Shown: positions 7,346-16,738, counted from the stretch's first letter. The stretch: 64,000 bases of DNA from Vibrio sp. Isolate34 (GCF_022397915.1 NZ_JAKEUO010000007.1:62409-126408), one strand, 5' to 3'. A program made the numbers and translations. Notes: generated by a model not told the origin, from the letters alone.

Positions 7346-9103
7346 TTAAGTGTTCCCGTTTGCCATGGTGATAACACGTTTTAGCGTCCACCTTAGTAAC
7401 AATGGAATGCATTCTTGCCCTTGGTTTTCACAGTGCGAGACGATGGCCAGTGCAAGGTCAGGCTTAGCGTGTTTCTTCAATACTTTAGCGACGACTTTCT
7501 TCGGAGGAATAGGGTGGTCGTAAGGGATCTTAACCATGTCACGGAAAAAGTTCTCGAATCCGTTCATGTATAAGTAATGCTCGATGTCTTTGTCAGGCAA
7601 CTCAGTTAAGCGATGACGTTCTTGGTCATTACCAAGCTTTGATAGCACGGTTGCGGCGTATTTTTTACCTGCCGCGTCGCCGTCAGTCACCACATGCCAA
7701 TCGATGCCAAACTCTTGCGCGACCTTAATCAATGCTTTGAGGCCTGATTGAGCAAATTCGATAATCTGCACACCTTCTGCAGCAAGGTTGTAGCCACATT
7801 GGTTGGCTAACTCATTAAACAGCCAAACTTCTGTTTCGCCTTCTACTAATAGCCAACAACGCGCAAACAGTGCCCCTGAACGGTGGAAGCGAATATGGAA
7901 ACCAATTCGTCTCAGTTCATCTTTACTGAAGTGGTTCATGTTGAGTTGATTGGCAATGGTTTTGTCTGATTGACGCACCAATCGCCGAATCGATTGCAAA
8001 GGCACAGCTGCGAGTAGGTCACCACTGTTAGTGGTAAGGATTTTTTGCATTGGTAATTTTTGCATCAAACTCCAAGCCCTTGCCAAGTGGGTTGGGTGCA
8101 ATCGACCTTCGGGATCTTCGAGGATTAAAAGAGGGCGCGCACATTGTCTTAAGTCATTTGGCCCTTTAGCCTGTAGATAAGCGTTCAGTAACCCCATGAA
8201 TAATAAGCGAGTTTGTTTATTATTTGTCTCTTCGACAAGCTGGTGAATGCTCTGATCATTAGCACCTGCAGAATAGAGTAAGCCATCGCGCTGTTTTCTA
8301 GGATTACGACGAGAGTGACTCTTAAAAGAAAAGTAGTGTTCTATCAGGCTTTGCATTGAATCAAGGCTACTGCGCATCTCGCCTTTGTTTACGTGTCCTG
8401 GGATTGCCATTAAGCGACGACAGGTATTATCAATGCGTTTTTCTACTCTTGCCTGACGACCATTTCCATTGCCGTTACCGTTTCCATTTCCGCTAGAGCT
8501 AGCAGCGCTGCCATGAGTACCATTCCCATAAGAGGTGACGTTAGCGTTTCCATTAGAACCACCATTAACAGCGGCATTCTGATTGATTGTTTTACTGTTG
8601 AAAGGACGATCGAAGTGCCTTGCATCTCGCAAACGAATCACGGGGTGCAACGTCATTAATTCTTGTGCGAGCTTTTCAGAATGGTGAAGCTTGAGCGGAT
8701 TGCCGTCCAAACCTAAGAATGCGTAGTGTGTGGTGGTTTCGTACTGTTCTAGTGTGGCACTGATTCGGTAATAGATGCGATAAACACCGAACTCGTCCTG
8801 AACCCAAATCGGTTTGAGTTTACGATAACGACCAGCATTAAGTTCGCTCTTGTCGTTAGCCTTTAATGCGAGAACAATTTGAAGATGTTGAGACTGTGGG
8901 TGTGAGACAGAGTAATCGACATGAAAATCGGTCATTTCAAAGTGATATGGCACACCGTCTGAAGGAAGAACGACGGAAAGGGCATCCAATAATGAAGACT
9001 TACCCCAAGTATTTTCACCAATAAGCGTGGTTAGCTCGTCAAACGCGAGTGACATGCGCTTGATACCTCGAAAGCCAGAAATCTCGATTCTTTCTAGTTG
9101 CAT
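7346..9103 (-). CDS. ybjD: OLD family ATP-dependent nuclease (YbjD-like)
   Basis: A 585-residue protein: N-terminal SMC-like AAA ATPase with Walker A GENTWGKSS (residues 29-37), an ABC-like signature and Walker B region (ARPLLILEDPEGRLHP), then a TOPRIM domain (LLVEGETEVWLF with the catalytic Glu; HVVTDGDAAGKK with the DxD pair). The ATPase opening closely follows E. coli YbjD (DUF2813). OLD proteins are nucleases linked to phage exclusion and DNA repair; the exact role of YbjD is not established. Residues about 175-216 are a low-complexity Gly/Asn/Ser insertion ending in an alternating NGNGNG run. It is a single gene with no adjacent defence partner, so I do not call it a Gabija-type system. 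Confidence 0.9.
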   Translation of the reverse strand: MQLERIEISGFRGIKRMSLAFDELTTLIGENTWGKSSLLDALSVVLPSDGVPYHFEMTDFHVDYSVSHPQSQHLQIVLALKANDKSELNAGRYRKLKPIWVQDEFGVYRIYYRISATLEQYETTTHYAFLGLDGNPLKLHHSEKLAQELMTLHPVIRLRDARHFDRPFNSKTINQNAAVNGGSNGNANVTSYGNGTHGSAASSSGNGNGNGNGNGRQARVEKRIDNTCRRLMAIPGHVNKGEMRSSLDSMQSLIEHYFSFKSHSRRNPRKQRDGLLYSAGANDQSIHQLVEETNNKQTRLLFMGLLNAYLQAKGPNDLRQCARPLLILEDPEGRLHPTHLARAWSLMQKLPMQKILTTNSGDLLAAVPLQSIRRLVRQSDKTIANQLNMNHFSKDELRRIGFHIRFHRSGALFARCWLLVEGETEVWLFNELANQCGYNLAAEGVQIIEFAQSGLKALIKVAQEFGIDWHVVTDGDAAGKKYAATVLSKLGNDQERHRLTELPDKDIEHYLYMNGFENFFRDMVKIPYDHPIPPKKVVAKVLKKHAKPDLALAIVSHCENQGQECIPLLLRWTLKRVITMANGNT

Positions 9104-9341
9104 AGGCTTACTCCTAACGGAAGGCTCTGCTAATTGTTTGAAAGCTAACAGATATCTTTAATCATAATCGAAAATCACCAATTCGGTATGCTCATCGGTC
9201 ACAAAACCCATTGATTATTTATACGGCGCAAAATGAGATTTTTGATCTATCTCGAGTATTTTTTTGCAGCGCAGTTTCATAAAATTCACGATTCTGTCAT
9301 GATTCTCGACCTAGTATGAAGGGACAGAGAGAGAAGAAAAT

Positions 9342-11081
9342 ATGACTAAAAAGAATAAGCCGACAAAAATAGTGTTGGCACACATCAACGACACCCACTC
9401 ATACTTTGAACCAACCTCGTTACAGCTATCACTTAAAATGAACAACCACATCATTGAACCTTATGTCAGTGCTGGTGGCTTTGCTCGAATTTCAACACGC
9501 TTCAAACAAATAGAACAAGATGCCCAGCGTCAGAAGGTTGGAACCCTGTTCCTGCATGCTGGTGACTGCTTCCAGGGCACTTTGTACTTTTCTCTGTTCA
9601 AGGGAAAAGCCAACGCCGATCTGTTGAATGCCCTTAGTATTGATGCCATGACGCTTGGTAATCATGAGCTAGACATGGGTAATGAGCCCGTGGCGATCTT
9701 CGCGAAAAGAATCAAATTCCCACTGTTGGCCGGTAACTGGAATCTATCGAATGAGGATATCAATAAAACTCATACCTTAGCGGACAACAAGATTGTTAAG
9801 CCTTACCTGACTGAAACACGCAGTGCTTCTTTTATAACGAAAGAGTTTGATGGCGAGAAAGTTGCCATCTTCGGCTTAAGCATCGACAAGATGGCAGGTA
9901 TTGCCAATCCAGATATTGATACACCGTTTGAAAACGCATTAGAAACGGCGAAAGCTACGATAGAACAAATTCACCAGAGCTGTATCAACAAGATAGTACT
10001 GCTTAGTCACCTTGGTTATGAAGCTGATTTAGAGCTAGCTGCGAATGTCAAAGGCATTGGTGTGATTGTTGGTGGCCACAGTCACCGTTTGCAAGGTGAC
10101 TTCTCGGATATCGGCTTAGTGAAAGACGATGAATACGGCGTCAAAATTGGCGACACCTATGTGGTGCAAGCCGGTTTTCACGCAATGAGTCTAGGGCACT
10201 GTGAAATCGAGTTCGATGCTCAAGGTAAAGTGACGCACTTTAACGGTAAGAACGAATTGTTATTAGGTCGTCGACTCTTTATAGATGCGAAACTGAGTGA
10301 AGTAGGACAAGACGATGCGCATGATATGGCGTGTGAGTTTTTGAACAATCACCAGAACATCGCAGTGTGTAAGAAAGATCCTGAATTACAAAGTATTTTG
10401 ACTGACAAGTATCAGCCTAGAGTTCGTAAGCTTCAGCAACAAGTCATCGCTCATGCTGAGAGCAAACTTCGCCATGTTCGTATCCCTGATGAACAAGGGC
10501 CAAGCCAACTTGCACCCTTGGTGGCTCAATCATTCCATTACTTGATGAACCAGAAAGGCCATCAGGTAGACTTTGCTATCCACAACTCTGGTGGTGTTAG
10601 AAACTCACTGAATAGTGGTGATGTTTCGGTTGCCGATATTGCCGGAAAACTACTACCGTTTGCCGTACCTATTGGTACGTATGAAGTCAGAGGTGAGACG
10701 ATCGCAGGCATGTTGGAAGGTGCTATCAATAACGCATTGGATAATGGTGTGGTTGGTACAGGGTCGGGTAGTTTCCCTTATACACATAACCTAAGGTTCT
10801 GTTACCACAAAGAAGCACCTCTAGGGCACAGAATTCATCACCTTGAAATCCACTCTGAAGAGGCCGGTTGGCAGGCAGTTTCGCGTGAACGTGTTTACCG
10901 CGGCGCGTCGTCGGCCTACACCATGAAAGGGAAAGAAGGTTATAACGCAGTCTTGGATATGATCGGAGATGGCATCGTCACAACCGACTCAATGGCAGAC
11001 TGTTTCATAGCGTTTTTACAAGATCACCCTGAATCACTTCAACACAATGAACCACTGAATTGCATGGAGTGTTTTAGGTAA
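9342..11081 (+). CDS. Bifunctional metallophosphatase/5'-nucleotidase (UshA family) without signal peptide
   Basis: A 579-residue enzyme with an N-terminal calcineurin-like dimetal phosphoesterase domain (DTH at 17-19; HAGDCFQGT; TLGNHELD; LLSHLGYEAD; GGHSHR) and a C-terminal 5'-nucleotidase substrate-binding domain (about 370-560; NSGGVRNSLNSGDVS and the GSGSFPY region). It should hydrolyse nucleotides or sugar-nucleotides. Unlike UshA it begins MTKKNKPTKIVLAHIN with no signal peptide or lipobox, so it is expected in the cytoplasm. A GAGAGAAG-type ribosome site precedes the ATG. It is monocistronic and diverges from ybjD. Confidence 0.92.
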   Translation: MTKKNKPTKIVLAHINDTHSYFEPTSLQLSLKMNNHIIEPYVSAGGFARISTRFKQIEQDAQRQKVGTLFLHAGDCFQGTLYFSLFKGKANADLLNALSIDAMTLGNHELDMGNEPVAIFAKRIKFPLLAGNWNLSNEDINKTHTLADNKIVKPYLTETRSASFITKEFDGEKVAIFGLSIDKMAGIANPDIDTPFENALETAKATIEQIHQSCINKIVLLSHLGYEADLELAANVKGIGVIVGGHSHRLQGDFSDIGLVKDDEYGVKIGDTYVVQAGFHAMSLGHCEIEFDAQGKVTHFNGKNELLLGRRLFIDAKLSEVGQDDAHDMACEFLNNHQNIAVCKKDPELQSILTDKYQPRVRKLQQQVIAHAESKLRHVRIPDEQGPSQLAPLVAQSFHYLMNQKGHQVDFAIHNSGGVRNSLNSGDVSVADIAGKLLPFAVPIGTYEVRGETIAGMLEGAINNALDNGVVGTGSGSFPYTHNLRFCYHKEAPLGHRIHHLEIHSEEAGWQAVSRERVYRGASSAYTMKGKEGYNAVLDMIGDGIVTTDSMADCFIAFLQDHPESLQHNEPLNCMECFR

Positions 11082-11182
11082 CAGCGTCCAATATTTTCGC
11101 TTGGTATCATAACTTCGAGTGATTTATAAAATTGGCACTGTTTATGCTTTATTTCCCGGGTAACTTCCTGTGGAGGCAAAGC

Positions 11183-11278
11183 ATGGATAGGAAAGATTGG
11201 TTAGACGCGGCTGCCGTTGTTGGTTGGGTGTCTGTTTGGTCAGCGTTAGTGTATTTGGTACCCACTGCTGGTTTGTAA
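11183..11278 (+). CDS. 31-residue predicted membrane peptide
   Basis: A short frame from ATG 11183 to TAA 11276-11278. A strong GGAGG lies six bases upstream. The peptide has a charged start (MDRKDW) followed by one hydrophobic helix rich in Ala, Val and Trp (VVGWVSVWSALVYLV), a typical single-pass small membrane protein. It stands alone between the nucleotidase gene and the Mn riboswitch; a T9-G-T6 tract at about 11335-11350 follows. I recognise no family. The coding call rests on the ribosome site, the clean helix and the placement. Confidence 0.6.
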   Translation: MDRKDWLDAAAVVGWVSVWSALVYLVPTAGL

Positions 11279-11400
11279 TTGTTCTGCGCTATATCAAGCG
11301 TATGTGAAAGAAGTAAAAAGTAGCAGATAGCTCCTTTTTTTTTGTTTTTTCCGTGCAAATTTTTATAGACGAAACACAATCAGAGGATTATTATCCACGC

Positions 11401-11590
11401 GTTTGGGGAGTAGTTAGCGCAAGTTTACATATCGTCATCTCGTTAGGCCAAGTGTCTATCCGGTATGTAAAGGTGAAATCCCATATTTCACTTCAACGAG
11501 ACCAACGCAATCACAGTCAAGATCCGTAATGGAGCTTGATATGCTTTGTTTGCGGGAGGTCTTTGTACAGTTCTTCCGCCCGGAGGAATA
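11401..11590 (+). promoter_or_regulatory. yybP-ykoY (manganese) riboswitch leader of alx
   Basis: The leader begins with GGGGAGTAGTT and contains the conserved CTCGTTAGGCCAAGTG, TCCGGTATGT and AACGAGACC blocks that form the yybP-ykoY aptamer, as I recall them from the E. coli alx leader. A second hairpin (GCGGGAG...CTTCCGC, about 11551-11579) lies directly before the GGAGG of alx and could sequester it or uncover it. This class senses Mn(II), and in E. coli alx also responds to alkaline pH. Confidence 0.9.
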
Positions 11591-12592
11591 ATGAACTCAA
11601 CTCAATCTCTATTATCTACAAATAGTGAATCCTTTTTTTCATCGCCGATCATGACGACTTATGCGGGCTTTTTCCTGCTGACGGTGATTCTTGTCTCTAT
11701 TGATATCTATCAGACTCGTGGTGGCAACGTCACTATCAAGAAAGCGGCAATCTGGAGTGTTTTCTGGTTTGTACTTGCGTTTCTGTTTGCTGGTTCTATT
11801 TACCTATTTTGGGACATTTACGCGCCCAATAGCGACTACACAGCGCAAAAAGCAACAGTGTCATTCATTACTGGTTACTTGCTAGAGAAGTCACTGAGCG
11901 TAGACAACCTGTTTGTATTCGCGATGATCTTCGCTCAATACCAAGTTCCTGAGCATCTACGACCTCGTGCGCTTCTTTGGGGCGTTATTGGTGCATTGGT
12001 GCTTCGTGCAATTATGATCGCACTAGGTGCGCAGCTATTGGCTGAATACCACTGGGTACTTTATGTGTTTGCAGCGTTCTTGATTGGTACTGGTATTAAA
12101 CTGGCGTTAGACAAGGGCGAAGAAGAGAGTGTGAATACACTGCCTGAAAAGCTACTTCGCAAAATCATGCCGGTAACAGAAGACTTCCATGGCCCAGCAT
12201 TAATGATTAAGCAGGGTACCAAATGGGTACTAACACCAATGATGTTGGTGATTGGTGCCATCGCAGTCATGGACGTGATGTTTGCACTGGACTCTATCCC
12301 TGCAATCTTCGCGGTAACACAAGAACCGTTCTTGGTACTTGCTGCTAACGTGTTTGCCTTACTTGGCCTGCGTTCGTTGTACTTTGTACTACAAGGTATG
12401 ATGGATAAGTTCATCTACTTGAAGCCGGCACTGGCATTCATCATGGTCTTCATCGGTGTGAAAATGCTATTGGTTGACAGTGAATGGGCTATCCCAACTT
12501 ACTGGTCTTTAGCGGTGCTGATTTCAACGATGACGATTGCGGTTATAGCGTCGATTTATGCAAAGAAGCCAGACATTGAACAAGTAAATTAA
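11591..12592 (+). CDS. alx: TerC/Alx family inner-membrane metal transporter
   Basis: A 333-residue protein with about nine hydrophobic helices and the TerC family signatures FITGYLLEKSLSVDNLFVF and AVMDVMFALDSIPA, whose acidic residues are thought to bind the metal ion. E. coli Alx (about 320 residues) is linked to Mn(II) export. The ATG at 11591 has GGAGG six bases upstream; the longer frame from 11546 runs through the riboswitch and is not real. The gene is transcribed alone under the Mn riboswitch directly before it. Confidence 0.95.
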   Translation: MNSTQSLLSTNSESFFSSPIMTTYAGFFLLTVILVSIDIYQTRGGNVTIKKAAIWSVFWFVLAFLFAGSIYLFWDIYAPNSDYTAQKATVSFITGYLLEKSLSVDNLFVFAMIFAQYQVPEHLRPRALLWGVIGALVLRAIMIALGAQLLAEYHWVLYVFAAFLIGTGIKLALDKGEEESVNTLPEKLLRKIMPVTEDFHGPALMIKQGTKWVLTPMMLVIGAIAVMDVMFALDSIPAIFAVTQEPFLVLAANVFALLGLRSLYFVLQGMMDKFIYLKPALAFIMVFIGVKMLLVDSEWAIPTYWSLAVLISTMTIAVIASIYAKKPDIEQVN

Positions 12593-12902
12593 AACAAATA
12601 TAACTTATCGAAAACTCGATAGGAGATAGGTGGTCGATGAAGCAGGAAATTTATTTATGTAAAATTTCTGTGACATCTGCCACTTTTGTTTGAGGGGTAT
12701 TTGTACTAAATGCATGATTTAAGCATTATGTTGAATTTTAAATCACTACTAATGCATATGTATTTCGACGCGTTGTTAATGGTTTGTTTTATTAGAAAAA
12801 CTAATCTGAACATCCAATTTTAGTCATTTTTTAACCAGCAAAAGATCACCTATTATTCTTGTCATCAGAACGAAACACAAACAAATTTATAGAGAGGCAA
12901 TC
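12593..12902. other. Intergenic region between alx and the 62-residue gene
   Basis: About 310 AT-rich bases. A weak hairpin TATCGA-AAAC-TCGATA follows alx immediately (about 12605-12622), with no T run. The rest probably holds the promoter of the next small gene; I see no further coding frame. Confidence 0.5.
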
Positions 12903-13091
12903 ATGGCTCAAGCAGTACAAATGAATACTATCGCTGTTCCTAACTCTATGGATAAGAAGACCTACTCGGTTAACTTCAAAGGATTGATTGCACACATTTT
13001 CGATATTCTTTTCGTAGACAACTCTCCACGCAGTTACTACGCGAGCGACCTATCTGTTCACATGCAACGCGATATCGGTATCAACCGTTAA
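12903..13091 (+). CDS. 62-residue protein with DUF1127-like C-terminus
   Basis: A small basic-to-neutral soluble protein. The ATG at 12903 follows GAGAGG at good distance and a strong terminator closes the unit, so a monocistronic gene is well supported. The C-terminal part (SYYASDLSVHMQRDIGINR) has the spacing and DIGI.R ending of DUF1127 proteins, which are small Arg-rich peptides, some of which act in RNA or phosphate metabolism. The N-terminal half is unlike them, so the family call is tentative. Confidence 0.75.
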   Translation: MAQAVQMNTIAVPNSMDKKTYSVNFKGLIAHIFDILFVDNSPRSYYASDLSVHMQRDIGINR

Positions 13092-13131
13092 TCTAAGCGT
13101 AAACGCATAGAATAAAAGAAAGACAGAATTT

Positions 13132-13162
13132 TAAAAACGCCAGCTTCTTAGCTGGCGTTTTT
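13132..13162 (+). terminator. Rho-independent terminator after the 62-residue gene
   Basis: Stem ACGCCAGC (13137-13144) with GCTGGCGT (13151-13158), loop TTCTTA, then T5; A-run on the other side. The remaining 250 bases to rhlE hold only its promoter region as far as I can see. Confidence 0.92.
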
Positions 13163-13413
13163 GTATCTGAAAGAAGGGGACCTGAATTTGAGTGAACGTT
13201 TATAAAATTGGTTCTCAAAAGAGGCAAGCGACATAAACGTGAAGCTGATACCGTGTTTACAACTCATTTAAAATCGATTACTTGATATCTTGGACTGCTT
13301 TGTTCGAGCTTATTCGCTTAAACCTTTGGGAAAGGGGGTAAATTAGTTACGTAATAATGCTGAAATACGTTAATATAGCGCGCTATTATTTTAGCTTTGA
13401 GTTCCTGCAATTA

Positions 13414-14703
13414 ATGACTAACACCACGACACCGACCAACTTCTCTGATCTTGGCTTAATCTCTCCTTTGATGGCTCGTTTATCTGAGCTTGAATACCAA
13501 CAGCCAACGCCTATCCAAGCGCAAGTTATTCCAAGTGTGTTAGCAGGACGCGATCTAATTGCAGGCGCAAATACGGGGTCAGGTAAAACCGCTGCATTTG
13601 CACTTCCTCTTTTACAACAGATCCATGAAGATGCACCTCTGGACCGTCGTTCAGGCAAAGGGAACTTTGTTTCTGGCCTTATATTGGTTCCTACTCGTGA
13701 ACTTGCTAAGCAAGTGGCGGATAGCGTTAAGTCTTACGCAGTGCATTTCAACGGTGCTATCAAAACCGTTTGTGTATTCGGTGGTGTGTCGGTAAACACC
13801 CAGATGCAAGCACTACGTGGCGGCACAGACATCTTGGTGGCAACGCCGGGTCGTTTACTTGACCTGATCTCAAGCAACGCTATCAAGCTAGATAAAGTAA
13901 AAACATTAGTGCTTGATGAAGCTGACCGAATGTTAAGCCTTGGTTTTACAGAAGAACTAGACGCGATCTTGAAACTTCTGCCAAGCAAAAAACAAACTTT
14001 GTTGTTCTCTGCGACTTTCCCCGAGCAAGTTAAAACGCTGACTCACGAACTACTGAATGATCCAATTGAGGTTCAACTTCAAAGTGCTAATGCGAGTACA
14101 CTGGTTCAGCGTGTATTTGAAGTAGAAAAAGGCCGTAAGACTGCATTGTTAGCTCACCTGATTCAGCAACACGAATGGCGCCAAGCACTGATCTTCGTGA
14201 ATGCAAAGAACAGCTGTGAACACCTAGCAGACAAGCTTTACAAACGCGGTATCATCGCAGAAGTCTTCCACGGCGATAAAGGGCAGGGTTCACGTACTCG
14301 TATCCTTGAAGATTTCAAATCTGGCGAGATCGATGTTCTGATCGCGACAGACATCGCAGCACGTGGTCTGGATATCGAAAAGCTTCCAGTTGTTATCAAC
14401 TTTGATTTACCGCGTAGCCCATCAGACTACATGCACCGTATTGGCCGAAGTGGTCGTGCAGGAGAGGTTGGTCTAGCGTTATCTCTGATCGATCATGAAG
14501 ACTACCATCACTTCAAAATCATCGAGAAGAAGAACAAAATTCGACTTGAGCGTGAGCAAATTGAAGGCTTTGAAGTGGATGAAGAAGCAACCGCTGAACT
14601 CGTTGCAGCATTGAAACCCGTTGCGCCACCGGCTGGCACAGGTAAAAAGAAGAAAAAGAAAAAAGCACAAACTAATCAAGATGTGTGGTTGAGAAACAAC
14701 TGA
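13414..14703 (+). CDS. rhlE: DEAD-box ATP-dependent RNA helicase (RhlE type)
   Basis: A 429-residue cytoplasmic RNA helicase with all core motifs in order: Q motif (PTPIQAQVI), Walker A GANTGSGKT (catalytic K58), PTRELA, TPGRLLDL, DEAD (168-171), SAT, and in the second RecA domain the GLDIEKLPVVINFD and HRIGRSGRAG motifs. The C-terminus is a Lys-rich tail. It unwinds structured RNA, relevant to cold growth and ribosome or mRNA turnover. The start is taken at 13414 because MTNTTTPTNFSDLGL matches the family opening; an upstream ATG at 13357 would add an unusual Tyr/Phe-rich extension. No strong ribosome site is seen for either. Confidence 0.93.
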   Translation: MTNTTTPTNFSDLGLISPLMARLSELEYQQPTPIQAQVIPSVLAGRDLIAGANTGSGKTAAFALPLLQQIHEDAPLDRRSGKGNFVSGLILVPTRELAKQVADSVKSYAVHFNGAIKTVCVFGGVSVNTQMQALRGGTDILVATPGRLLDLISSNAIKLDKVKTLVLDEADRMLSLGFTEELDAILKLLPSKKQTLLFSATFPEQVKTLTHELLNDPIEVQLQSANASTLVQRVFEVEKGRKTALLAHLIQQHEWRQALIFVNAKNSCEHLADKLYKRGIIAEVFHGDKGQGSRTRILEDFKSGEIDVLIATDIAARGLDIEKLPVVINFDLPRSPSDYMHRIGRSGRAGEVGLALSLIDHEDYHHFKIIEKKNKIRLEREQIEGFEVDEEATAELVAALKPVAPPAGTGKKKKKKKAQTNQDVWLRNN

Positions 14704-14730
14704 TATTGAATCAGTAAAAATGATAGTTTT

Positions 14731-14757
14731 TAAAGGCGCTTGATTGCGTCTTTTTTG
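14731..14757 (+). terminator. Probable terminator after rhlE
   Basis: AAGGCGC-TTGATT-GCGTCTT with one G-T pair, followed by a T run. Confidence 0.6.
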
Positions 14758-14913
14758 TGTCTGCAATATGAGTAGAACAAGTAGCTAGAGTACGGTTGTG
14801 TTGGTGCTCAAAATAAGTCAAGTTTGTTCGTAGGGTTGCGTCCTTCATAAGAGATTCAGTGATTTCACGCTTTGCTCATAACCTATTCGGGTTCTAAGTA
14901 ACTGGGTAACGGC

Positions 14914-16620
14914 ATGGAGACCTCGATTAAACAAGTAATATTGGCAGCTTCACTCTTCATGGTTACTCATCCCGCTGCGATAGGTGCAGACTTCAAGGTT
15001 AAAGGGCTGAACAAAGCTCTCACTGAAAATGTAGAGTTATACTTAGAACCTTTGGTTGATGTCCCAGCTGCACAGCTATCGCATACTAAGATATTGAAAC
15101 GGGTTCAAGACGCGCTCAACCCTTATGGCTACTATCACCCTCAGATAGATATTGAACTTGATGACAGCGATAACCTCACCTTAAACGTCGATTCTGGCCT
15201 TGTCATGTACATTGCAGAATCGGTTGTAAAAGTCACAGGTGAAGCGAGTAAAGACGAAGAGTTCATCAAAATACTCACGCAAAGTAAGTTAGATTCAGGC
15301 TCTCCATTATCTCACCAAGAATACGACCAAACTAAACGGGCGATCTTCTCTTTGGCAAAGCGTAAAGGCTATTTCGATGGAAGGTTTGTCGAGTCTAAGA
15401 TCGAAGTGATTCCTAGCGAAAACATCGCCAATATTCACCTGCATTTTTCAAGTGGCCCACGCTATAAGTTTGGCGCTATCAGCATTCCTGATGATGGTGT
15501 TGAAGCTACTCGTATCGAGAAAATTCCCACATTCAAACAAGGGGACGACTTTGACACGATCAAGTTGGGTGAGCTGCAGTCTGATTTGTTTGAAACTCAG
15601 TGGTTTCGCAGTGTTGTGGTGCACGGTGACTTTAATCATCTTGATGACAATCTTGAAGTGCCAGTCGAAATCATTGCAGAGCCAAGCTCTCGCAACATTG
15701 TGCAGGTGGGTGGTGGTTACTCTACCGATCTCGGTTTAAGAGCGTCTTTAAATTGGTCAAAGCCTTGGTATAACCGACGAGGGCACAGCTTTGAAACACA
15801 GACGTATTTGTCTGAACAAGAGCAATCATTGCAACTAGGGTACAAAATCCCAACAGAGAAAGTCACGACCGATTACTTTGGTATTCAGTTTGAATCGAAA
15901 CGAATTGATCATCGAGACACCAATAGCTTTTCAAACGATCTTAAGTTTGAACGTTATTGGCAGTTAGACAGCGATTGGCAAAGTACCATTTACGTCAAAT
16001 ACTTGCACGAACAGTACCGTCAGGCGTCTGAGGAAGACCAATCACAATTACTGTTACCTGGCATCAGTTTTTCTCAGGTTGATCGTAAAAATGATCAATT
16101 AGAACTCAATCATCGACACATCTATTCTGTTGAGTATTCTGACCCTAGTCTGTTCTCTGATTCAAGACTGTTGCGGTTGGAAGGAAACAGTGTGCTTTCG
16201 TGGGACATTAGTGAAAGTCAGAAGCTGCATTTCCGTTCAAACGTCGGCATTAACATAGCTAAATCGTTGTCGGATGTGCCATCGTCACTGCGTTATTTTG
16301 CTGGTGGTGATGGGAACTTACGTGGCTATGGTTATGAATCGATTTCTCCAAAAGATGACAACGGTGAATTAACAGGTGCACGCTACATGCTAACAGCAGG
16401 GCTTGAGTACCAACACCAGGTTTACCGCTCAATTTGGATGGGCGCATTTCTCGATGTAGGTGATGCGTTTGATGACAAAGTAGACTGGAAGCGTGGTACA
16501 GGCCTTAGCTTGATTTGGAACTCACAATTTGTGCCTGTGAAACTCGATTTTGCTTACGGGTTGGATGCACCTCAAGGCGATGAGTTTCGTATTCACTTCT
16601 CATTAGGTACTCAGTTTTAA
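14914..16620 (+). CDS. TamA-like outer-membrane Omp85 family protein
   Basis: A 568-residue exported protein: signal peptide (1 to about 25, cleavage after IGA), three POTRA-like repeats (about 26-260; FKVKGLNKALTENVELYL; YIAESVVKVTGEAS...; YKFGAISIPDDGV) and a 16-strand Omp85 barrel (about 270-568) with the conserved lid-lock motif as LRGYGYES and a C-terminal Phe. Size and domain order match TamA, which with inner-membrane TamB serves outer-membrane protein and phospholipid traffic. Here no tamB follows; the next gene is convergent. It is therefore probably a paralogue of the main TamA or a stand-alone Omp85. Confidence 0.85.
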   Translation: METSIKQVILAASLFMVTHPAAIGADFKVKGLNKALTENVELYLEPLVDVPAAQLSHTKILKRVQDALNPYGYYHPQIDIELDDSDNLTLNVDSGLVMYIAESVVKVTGEASKDEEFIKILTQSKLDSGSPLSHQEYDQTKRAIFSLAKRKGYFDGRFVESKIEVIPSENIANIHLHFSSGPRYKFGAISIPDDGVEATRIEKIPTFKQGDDFDTIKLGELQSDLFETQWFRSVVVHGDFNHLDDNLEVPVEIIAEPSSRNIVQVGGGYSTDLGLRASLNWSKPWYNRRGHSFETQTYLSEQEQSLQLGYKIPTEKVTTDYFGIQFESKRIDHRDTNSFSNDLKFERYWQLDSDWQSTIYVKYLHEQYRQASEEDQSQLLLPGISFSQVDRKNDQLELNHRHIYSVEYSDPSLFSDSRLLRLEGNSVLSWDISESQKLHFRSNVGINIAKSLSDVPSSLRYFAGGDGNLRGYGYESISPKDDNGELTGARYMLTAGLEYQHQVYRSIWMGAFLDVGDAFDDKVDWKRGTGLSLIWNSQFVPVKLDFAYGLDAPQGDEFRIHFSLGTQF

Positions 16621-16738
16621 TTGTTCGATAAGTAGTTATTCTATAATCAAAAACTCTAACGAAGTTATCGAAGTTTTTAACAAGCTAGGGTGATCCGTTA
16701 TTTATTACGATTGGTATTACTGTGTAGTTGTGCAAGAA

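Noticed and set aside
8455..8580. Possible CRISPR or minisatellite array
   Set aside because: The repeats are short codon-level repeats inside an open coding frame, with no spacers.
8443..8625. Low-complexity Met/Thr/Leu frame within the OLD nuclease gene
   Set aside because: It is the alternative reading of the Asn/Gly repeat of ybjD.
7346..9103. Gabija-like or other phage-defence island
   Set aside because: The OLD protein is a single YbjD-type gene with housekeeping neighbours and no UvrD-like helicase partner.
13357..13413. N-terminal extension of rhlE
   Set aside because: The added Tyr/Phe-rich residues are unlike the family and the family opening begins at 13414.
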